NCBI GenBank assembly: GCA_035544675.1
Contig: DATKCA010000229.1
Coordinates: 1-26,627 of the forward strand
DNA: 26,627 nucleotides
From: DATKCA01 sp035544675
Lineage (GTDB): Bacteria; Acidobacteriota; Thermoanaerobaculia; Gp7-AA8
Reading direction: 5' to 3'
Positions within the stretch are counted from its first letter, which is position 1, and each line of letters starts with the position of its first letter. Positions 20,457 through 26,627 of the stretch are shown one piece after another. The position numbers were made by a program, and so were the translations under genes. Below the pieces are notes generated by a model. The model saw nothing but the letters and a program-made list of their open reading frames with translations. It was not told where the DNA came from and did no database searches.

Positions 20457-23400
20457 ATGCGATCGCGCCGCGCCGCCGTCTTCGTTGCGCTCACCCTGAG
20501 CGCGGCGGCACTCCGCGGCGCCGACATCACCAGCGCGACCCTGCAGATCCAGGGCACCGGGCTGCGCATCGAGACCGTCTCGGTCACGACGGCGATCGAG
20601 GTCCCCACCACGGTTCAGACCGAGTTCGCCGGCAGGAAGAATGATGAGGCGCCGAACGTCCCCGGCCTGGTCGCCGTCGGCGAGCTGACCGGGCCCGGAC
20701 TGGACACGCCGATCCAGCTCACCACCGCGCCGGGACATCGCTTCCAGATCCCCGGCCTCCCGCGCGAAGGGACCTACCTGCTGCAGAACGTCCGTCTGAT
20801 GAACGGCAACGACTTCGCGCAGCAGGCCGCGCCATCGGTTGCCGTCATCACCGTCGCCAACATCTTCCAGCCGAAGGTGCGGGTCCGCCAGCTCACGCCG
20901 GAGGAGATCCGCTCGCGCGGCATCGTCGTCGACGGCCGCAACTTCGAGGTGTACGAGTACTCGCTGTCGTTCCTCGTCGACGGCGTGGAGGTCGTCGTTC
21001 CGTTCCCCGTGATCATCGATCCGCGCACGCACGAGGTGACGCCGATCGCGAAGGAGACGCCGTACACGATCCCTCAGTCGGGAGCGGTGCAGCCGCCGCG
21101 ATGGAATCCGCCCGAGGTGATTCCGTTCGACTTTCCGCCGGCGAAACCGGAGCAGAACGGCGACGAGCCGCCGCCGCAGTCGAACAGCGGACAGCGTCTG
21201 GGCCGGACGAAGATGCCCGCGGCGCTGGTCATCCCGAACAGCATGGCCGTGCTGCACCAGTTCTTCGCTGTGGCGCTCACGGTGACGAACGGCGCGCCGG
21301 AAGGAAGCACGGCCACGCTGGAGGATCTCTTCGCCACGATCAAGGTGCCGTCCGCGCTGAAGTCGGTCAAGACGATTCCCCCGGTCGCGTTCGGGCAGCC
21401 GGTGCCGATCGTCGATCCGGCCACCGGCGTGACGTTCCTCGTGGCCCAGGCGAAAGGCGAGGGGGAGTGGACGCTGGAAGGCCTCCGCCCCGGCACGCAC
21501 ACCGTCGAGATCGACATCCGGGCGACGCTGAAGGAGCCCGGACAGCAAGACGTGCCGCTGCAGGCGGCGCCGCGCGCGTCGATCGTCGTTCACGACCCGC
21601 GATTCAACCTCACGTTTTCGCATCCCGGCACGGTCCGCAAAGGCATCGACTACACCACGTTCAGCTTCATCACCAACATCAGTCCGAACCCGCAGACGAT
21701 CCGCGTTGCGAACAGCGTGCAGCCATGCGAGATCGCGCCCGGCGCGAACATCTGCCGCGTCGGCGGGGCCGAATTCGACGAGCTGACGCTCGGCTCGGGC
21801 GAAATGAGAGTCGTCGAGTACCGGCTGCGCCCCGGCGTGACCGGAAAAGTATTCGCCACGGCGGGGACAGTGGACGGCGACACGATCACCGCCGCGGTGC
21901 AGCTCCACATGGGCGTGAGCGAGACAGGCATTCCGCTCTCGCCGGCGACGCTCGTCCTTCCGCACTACGCGCAGTTCGTCGACGACGGCCTCGTCTCCGA
22001 CACCCTCGCGCTCCTCGGCCTCGGCTACAGCCTGGCGACGGCTCCGGTCAACCAGGTCACCGCGCGTTTCCCGCGCCTGATCAGGACGGACATCTTCCAG
22101 CGCGCGGCGGACATCGCCCGCGCCGGCCAGCGCATCTTCATCGCCGCCGGTGCCGCCGCACCGAAACGCGATGCCATCGCCAATCTGACCCTCGACCTCC
22201 TCGGCAACGCCACCGACCTGCGCGAGTGGGACGAGCTGCGCAGGAAAGAACGCTACGGACGGATCGCCGGCGCATCACTGATCGCCGAGCTGAACGAGAC
22301 CGGCATGGCCGGGCAGACCAGCGTCGCCGGATTCGTCGATGCGTTCGGCAGCGCCGTCTCACATCGTAAGGACTTCGTTCTCGCCGTCGCGCACGGTCCG
22401 GTCATACCGGACAACGCCCGGCCTTACGCGTTGTCGCTGGCCGGCGTTTCGGGCCGCCGCGCCGGCATTCCCAACGAGGCGGATGGCGGCTGGGTGCGCG
22501 ACCTCGCATATGCGGACATCTCGCGTTTCGATGCTCCATCGCTCGATCGCGCCGGCGAGATCGCCATCGTCGGGCGCATCACCGAAGAGACCGAGCTCGT
22601 CGTGACGCCCACGGTGACAGGCGCGTTCACCGTCGAGATCCTCTTCGCCGATGCGAACGGACCGGTGCGCTCCACCATCGAAGTGAACGGCAATGCCGGT
22701 CAGCCGGTCCGCATCGCGCTGCCCAGCGGCGCGACTCACCCGGTCGTGCCGGCGCCGCTGGAGATCGTTGCCGCTCGTCAGGATCTGCACCTCGATCGCG
22801 AAGGCCACAAGGTCGCGGTTCTCTTCAATCGTCCCGTTGCGCTGCAGGAAGGCGCAGTCCTCCGGACGAAGTTCGCCGGCAGTGTGGCCTTCGACCGCGA
22901 CGGCGTGATTTACAACGGCCCGCGCGCGATCTTCGCCGCGGCGCTGCAGGAAGATCAGCGGATCGCCATCCTCTCCTTCGACGGCGTCCTGACGACGAAC
23001 GCGGCATATTCGATCGCCGTCTCGCCTCTCATCGACCCGATCAGCCAGTCCGAAGTGTCGTTCCCCGCGACGGTGACGCCGCGGATCGACAACGACCGTC
23101 CCGCCGGAATCGTCTTCGGCAAATTCATCAAAGGCGACAACACGCCGATCGCCGGGGCCGAGGTCCGGCTCTATACCGGCCACTGGCAGGGGTGCAAGTC
23201 CGGACTCTTCGACGGAGACCCGCCGCCCGACTGCAATCCCTACAAGGAAGCGCCGCAATACGTGGTGAGCGAGAGCGACGGCTCGTTCCTCTTCGAGTAC
23301 ATCCCGCGCGACATCATCGCCGACCCCGAGCTGGCCGGCGGCTACATGCTCATCGGCGTGCAGCCGGACGGCAAGTTCTCGAAAGTCGACGGCGCCGTCC

Positions 23401-26400
23401 GCCTTCCCGGCCGTGTCCACTTCGTCAACATCCAGCTCCTCGGGCGCGGCACCGTGGAAGGCTTCGTGCGCTACGAGAACGGACAGAAGGTCGCCGGCGC
23501 CGACGTCTACGCCGGCAGCACGATGTTCAACATCGGCCGCCGCGCGAAGACCGACGCCAACGGCTTCTATCACGTCGAGGACCTCGCGGTCGGACCGACC
23601 ACCGTTTCCGCGACGGATGCCGACGGCAACGTGGCCTTCGCGTCGACGGAGATCGCCACGCCGGGACAGGTCGCCACGAAAGACCTGATGATCATCCGCA
23701 AGCCGTTCCCCGGCACGGGCACCGTCTTCGGCGTGGTACGCCGCTCCGACGACAACTCGCCAGTGCGCGGTGCGCGCGTCGGCGTCTCGTCGCAGGGCTA
23801 CGCGATGGACGAGGCCTTCACCGACGCGGACGGCCGGTTCGAGTTCCGAAAAGTGCCGGCCGGATTCGTGACGATCCTGGCCGCGGAGTTCTCCATCGCC
23901 CGCGAGGTGTCAGTGAAGGAGTTCGATCTTCGTCCCGACGAAGTGTTCGAGACGAATCCGGTCCTCTCCGTCATCGACGCCACGCAGATCGCCACGACGC
24001 TGACCGGCACGGTACTGCGCGAGGATCCGCTCGCCCAGGGCGATTCGTCGAAATACCAGCGCGTCCCCGGCGCCGTCGTGGAGATCGGCGGTCTCGCCGT
24101 CACGGCTGATGCCGTGGGCAACTTCGCGTTCGATCCGGTGTACGTCCACTGGACGCAGGGCCGGACGATGCCGATCAAGGCGTACGACCCGGCCACCCGG
24201 CGCACCGGTGAGCAGGACCTGCCGACGCTGACCGAGAGCGGGCCGAACCACGTCACGATCTTCATTCCCGCGAACTCGTACGGCCGCGGCATCGCCCGCG
24301 TGCGACTGGTCAACGCGCACGGTGCGCCGGTCTCAGGCTTCCGCGTCATCGAGCCGGGATTCCCGCCCACGCTGCTCACCTCGGTCGGCGGCGGAGTCTA
24401 CGAATATCGCGACGCACCGGTCGGCAGCGGCATCGAGATCTGGGCCGTGCAGGGGCCGGGCGACTACGGCGACCAGCACGCGAAGGGCACGGTGCGGCTG
24501 GAATTTCCCGGACAGGTGTCGACGCTCACTCTCCGTCTGCCCGGTCAGGGGACCGTGCGCGCGAAACTGCGCGGCGACTTCGACGTCATCGGCGATGTCG
24601 ACCTGACATACCAGGTGTGGGAGGACGGCGAGCAGGCGCTCGTGCCGAAGACGATCACGCGATCGACGAGCAACGACGGCATCGCCGGGTTCGCCACGTT
24701 CGAGAAGGTGCCGGCGCTGCAGACCTATCGCGTCGACAGCAATCACCCGTCGTTCGGTCATGCCGAGGCGCTGGGGACGCTGGCGTATGACGGCGACCTG
24801 ATCGATCACACGCTCGAGCTGAACAAGCTGAGCAAAGTGACCGGCTTCGTCCACGCAATCGACGGCGTGACGCCGATCGCGGGCGCGTCTGTCGTCCTTC
24901 ATGACGGAGCGCGCGACGCCGGCGTGCTGATCTCGCAGCCGGACGGATCGTTCACGTTCCACGACGTGCCCTCGAGCATCAGATTCAGCGTGAACGCCGA
25001 TGCCGTGCAGAGCGGCATCCTCCGCAAGGGCACGGCATCCGGCAGCACTCCCGCGCTGGGAGGCACCGTCACGGTGAACGTGGTGATGCGCCGGCGCGGC
25101 AATGTCGAAGGCCGCGTCGTCTACGCCGACGACACGCCGGACGACCTCTCCGACAACGAGCCCGTACCGCTGGCGAAGCTCTGGCTGCGCGAGCTCGATT
25201 TCCCCGGACGCGCCTTCGGCACCCCGGCCGAGCCGCTGACCGCGGACATCACCGGCCGCTTCGCCATCAGCAATGTGTTCGTCGGACCGCTGCGCGCGGC
25301 GGCGTGGGACCCCGGCAACCAGGAGCTGCGCGGCGACTGGACGGGCAGGCTTTCGGAAGAAGGCGAGGTCCTGGGCGACGTGTTCATCGTCATCGGCGGC
25401 GACGGCACGGGCTCTGTGCGCGTGACGGTGGTCGACCCCAACCAGTCGCTGGAGATCGCCAATGCCGAAGTCGGTCTGTATCGGTCCGGTGGGCTCTTCG
25501 ACTTCGCCACGACGATCGGCGACGGCACCACGCGCTTCGAGCAGGTGCCTGTCGGTAACTACGCGGTGTCGGCGTATTCGAAGGCGCTCGGCAAGTCCGG
25601 TGCGAGCATCGCCTTCAGCGTCACGCGAGACCTCACCGCCGACGTTCGCGTGCTCCTCGAGTTCTCGGGGAAAGTCGATGGAACGCTCAGCGATCCGGAG
25701 AGCAGTCCTCCGGAGCGTCCCATTCCGGGCGCACAGGTCCTTCTGCGCGGCTTCAACTTCTCGGCGGCGTCGACGACCGATCTCACGGGACTGTTCTCGT
25801 TCGCCGGCGTGCGTGAGGGATCGTTCGAGCTGACGGCGAAGGACACGACGACGAACCGGCGCGCGGAGGGCCAGGGAACGCTCAGCGCGGCGAATCCGCA
25901 TCCCGTCGTCGACCTCCATCTCGAGCCGACCGAGACGCTGCACTTCGCGGCATACCTGCCGGACGACTTCGGCGCGAAATCGGGCGTGCTCGCGCCTCCG
26001 CTGGCCGTGGAAGTCTTTCAGCGATGCGGCCCGCAACGCAGCAACTGCGACTTCCGCCGCGCCGACGAGAACAACCCCGTGATCATGCCCGGCCTGCTCC
26101 GCAACGCCTCGTACGGGATCCACCTCCGCGAGATCGGCGGCCTCGGACGCCAGTTCGACACCGGCGGAGAGTTCCCGATCGGCACCGCGGCGAATCCGTT
26201 CGCATTCGTTTTCCCGGCGTACGGCGATGTCGAGGTCACAGTGAGTCAGGGCGGCGTGGCCGCGGCCGGCTCGAAGGTGCGGGTCGGCGGCATCACGTTG
26301 TTCGCCGACTCAGCCGGCAAAGCCCTTGCGCACGGCCTCCGCCTCGGATCTGTCTCCGCGCAGGCCACGTCGATCGACGAAACGTTCTCCGGATCGGCAT

Positions 26401-26627
26401 CCGGAACTCTGCTGCGGCAGTCCGTGCCGCTGGCGCTGGCGATCGAGCTGGGCGACAACGCCGGGATCACCGGACTGGTGGAGGCCGAGGGCGGCGGCCC
26501 GTCGATCGGCACGCGCGTCGTGGCGACGTACGTGCGCACCGTCGAGGTGCTCACCGACGGCGAAGGACGCTACACGTTCCAGGGCATTCCCACCCCGTCG
26601 AACGTCGGCCTCACGTATTCGGGACCG
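20457..26627 (+). CDS. Giant secreted protein with carboxypeptidase-regulatory-like repeats, open at right edge
   Basis: 2057 codons without a stop; the C-terminus is outside the window. The ATG follows the previous stop by three bases. Signal peptide: RRAAVFVALTLSAAALRGA. Residues about 25-880 are beta-rich with unclear domains, including a FAVALTVTNGAPEG segment like adhesion or DUF11-type folds and a helical insert near 500-620. From about residue 880 on there are at least nine units of the CarboxypepD_reg/Cna-B-like beta sandwich, recognised by G-x-V-x-G-x-V ... P-I-x-G-A-x-V ... T-D-x-x-G-x-F-x-F-x-x-V-P-x-G, for example near 23101, 23447, 23716, 24834 and 26461. Such arrays make surface or outer-membrane stalks and bind proteins or glycans. 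Cysteines are rare. The role, probably adhesion or surface structure, is inferred from the architecture. Confidence 0.85.
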   Translation, partial: MRSRRAAVFVALTLSAAALRGADITSATLQIQGTGLRIETVSVTTAIEVPTTVQTEFAGRKNDEAPNVPGLVAVGELTGPGLDTPIQLTTAPGHRFQIPGLPREGTYLLQNVRLMNGNDFAQQAAPSVAVITVANIFQPKVRVRQLTPEEIRSRGIVVDGRNFEVYEYSLSFLVDGVEVVVPFPVIIDPRTHEVTPIAKETPYTIPQSGAVQPPRWNPPEVIPFDFPPAKPEQNGDEPPPQSNSGQRLGRTKMPAALVIPNSMAVLHQFFAVALTVTNGAPEGSTATLEDLFATIKVPSALKSVKTIPPVAFGQPVPIVDPATGVTFLVAQAKGEGEWTLEGLRPGTHTVEIDIRATLKEPGQQDVPLQAAPRASIVVHDPRFNLTFSHPGTVRKGIDYTTFSFITNISPNPQTIRVANSVQPCEIAPGANICRVGGAEFDELTLGSGEMRVVEYRLRPGVTGKVFATAGTVDGDTITAAVQLHMGVSETGIPLSPATLVLPHYAQFVDDGLVSDTLALLGLGYSLATAPVNQVTARFPRLIRTDIFQRAADIARAGQRIFIAAGAAAPKRDAIANLTLDLLGNATDLREWDELRRKERYGRIAGASLIAELNETGMAGQTSVAGFVDAFGSAVSHRKDFVLAVAHGPVIPDNARPYALSLAGVSGRRAGIPNEADGGWVRDLAYADISRFDAPSLDRAGEIAIVGRITEETELVVTPTVTGAFTVEILFADANGPVRSTIEVNGNAGQPVRIALPSGATHPVVPAPLEIVAARQDLHLDREGHKVAVLFNRPVALQEGAVLRTKFAGSVAFDRDGVIYNGPRAIFAAALQEDQRIAILSFDGVLTTNAAYSIAVSPLIDPISQSEVSFPATVTPRIDNDRPAGIVFGKFIKGDNTPIAGAEVRLYTGHWQGCKSGLFDGDPPPDCNPYKEAPQYVVSESDGSFLFEYIPRDIIADPELAGGYMLIGVQPDGKFSKVDGAVRLPGRVHFVNIQLLGRGTVEGFVRYENGQKVAGADVYAGSTMFNIGRRAKTDANGFYHVEDLAVGPTTVSATDADGNVAFASTEIATPGQVATKDLMIIRKPFPGTGTVFGVVRRSDDNSPVRGARVGVSSQGYAMDEAFTDADGRFEFRKVPAGFVTILAAEFSIAREVSVKEFDLRPDEVFETNPVLSVIDATQIATTLTGTVLREDPLAQGDSSKYQRVPGAVVEIGGLAVTADAVGNFAFDPVYVHWTQGRTMPIKAYDPATRRTGEQDLPTLTESGPNHVTIFIPANSYGRGIARVRLVNAHGAPVSGFRVIEPGFPPTLLTSVGGGVYEYRDAPVGSGIEIWAVQGPGDYGDQHAKGTVRLEFPGQVSTLTLRLPGQGTVRAKLRGDFDVIGDVDLTYQVWEDGEQALVPKTITRSTSNDGIAGFATFEKVPALQTYRVDSNHPSFGHAEALGTLAYDGDLIDHTLELNKLSKVTGFVHAIDGVTPIAGASVVLHDGARDAGVLISQPDGSFTFHDVPSSIRFSVNADAVQSGILRKGTASGSTPALGGTVTVNVVMRRRGNVEGRVVYADDTPDDLSDNEPVPLAKLWLRELDFPGRAFGTPAEPLTADITGRFAISNVFVGPLRAAAWDPGNQELRGDWTGRLSEEGEVLGDVFIVIGGDGTGSVRVTVVDPNQSLEIANAEVGLYRSGGLFDFATTIGDGTTRFEQVPVGNYAVSAYSKALGKSGASIAFSVTRDLTADVRVLLEFSGKVDGTLSDPESSPPERPIPGAQVLLRGFNFSAASTTDLTGLFSFAGVREGSFELTAKDTTTNRRAEGQGTLSAANPHPVVDLHLEPTETLHFAAYLPDDFGAKSGVLAPPLAVEVFQRCGPQRSNCDFRRADENNPVIMPGLLRNASYGIHLREIGGLGRQFDTGGEFPIGTAANPFAFVFPAYGDVEVTVSQGGVAAAGSKVRVGGITLFADSAGKALAHGLRLGSVSAQATSIDETFSGSASGTLLRQSVPLALAIELGDNAGITGLVEAEGGGPSIGTRVVATYVRTVEVLTDGEGRYTFQGIPTPSNVGLTYSGP

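Noticed and set aside
19671..21965. Long open frame on the minus strand opposite the secreted protein genes
   Set aside because: Arginine/histidine-rich composition without recognisable domains; the plus strand here encodes a signal peptide, coupled genes and beta-sandwich motifs. It is a GC-driven mirror frame.
24333..26123. Minus-strand open frame of about 600 codons under the giant gene
   Set aside because: Lies opposite a frame with clear repeat motifs; low-complexity Arg/Val/Ala composition, no motif, no ribosome site.

Overview
The window is GC-rich, gene-dense bacterial DNA. Gene content (multiheme quinol-oxidising cytochromes, siroheme-dependent heme synthesis, KorAB, FeoB, giant secreted proteins with carboxypeptidase-regulatory-like repeats) and two families of palindromic intergenic repeats fit an anaerobic or microaerobic Gram-negative such as an Acidobacteriota lineage. 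This placement is inferred from content alone; there is no rRNA or other marker gene in the window.

Layout. 1-520: the start of an exported protein (cut by the window edge) and a VanZ-like protein, both on the minus strand. 521-2152: a plus-strand FHA-GAF-PP2C/SpoIIE phosphatase. 2168-9229: five minus-strand genes in the order of transcription ahbC, fused ahbA-ahbB, ahbD-like, an 11-heme c/b-type cytochrome fusion (CbcL-like) and a 7-heme NapC/NirT cytochrome (ImcH-like); several are joined by ATGA overlaps. 9230-9603: a non-coding divergent region with a G-rich tandem repeat tract and two operator-like palindromes. 9604-10320: a VIT1/CCC1 iron/manganese transporter. 10326-13211: a minus-strand ferrous iron operon, feoB, a small zinc-ribbon protein, and a DtxR-type repressor carrying the FeoA-like domain. 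13366-15977: korA and korB. 16151-19419: a HEAT-repeat protein and a degenerate HD-GYP protein that share an N-terminal module. 19626-26627: a secreted protein of unknown function and the first 2057 codons of a giant secreted protein built of repeated beta-sandwich modules, open at the right edge.

The middle of the window reads as one theme: import ferrous iron (FeoB, VIT, DtxR), make heme from siroheme (AhbABCD), and load it into quinol-oxidising multiheme cytochromes (18 c-type heme motifs in two proteins), with KorAB supplying low-potential electrons. GTGA-N6-TCAC palindromes typical in geometry of CRP/FNR-family operators stand before ahbC, the VIT gene and feoB/korA, with a weaker one before the cytochrome pair, suggesting one regulon.

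The most unusual feature is a family of double-hairpin palindromic repeats (GTGGAGGACAGGCA type). Two copies lie inside feoB in frame, adding about 57 residues to the protein, and two more lie between korB and the HEAT gene. Copies differ by paired, compensatory changes, and one is a precise 27-bp deletion derivative of its neighbour.
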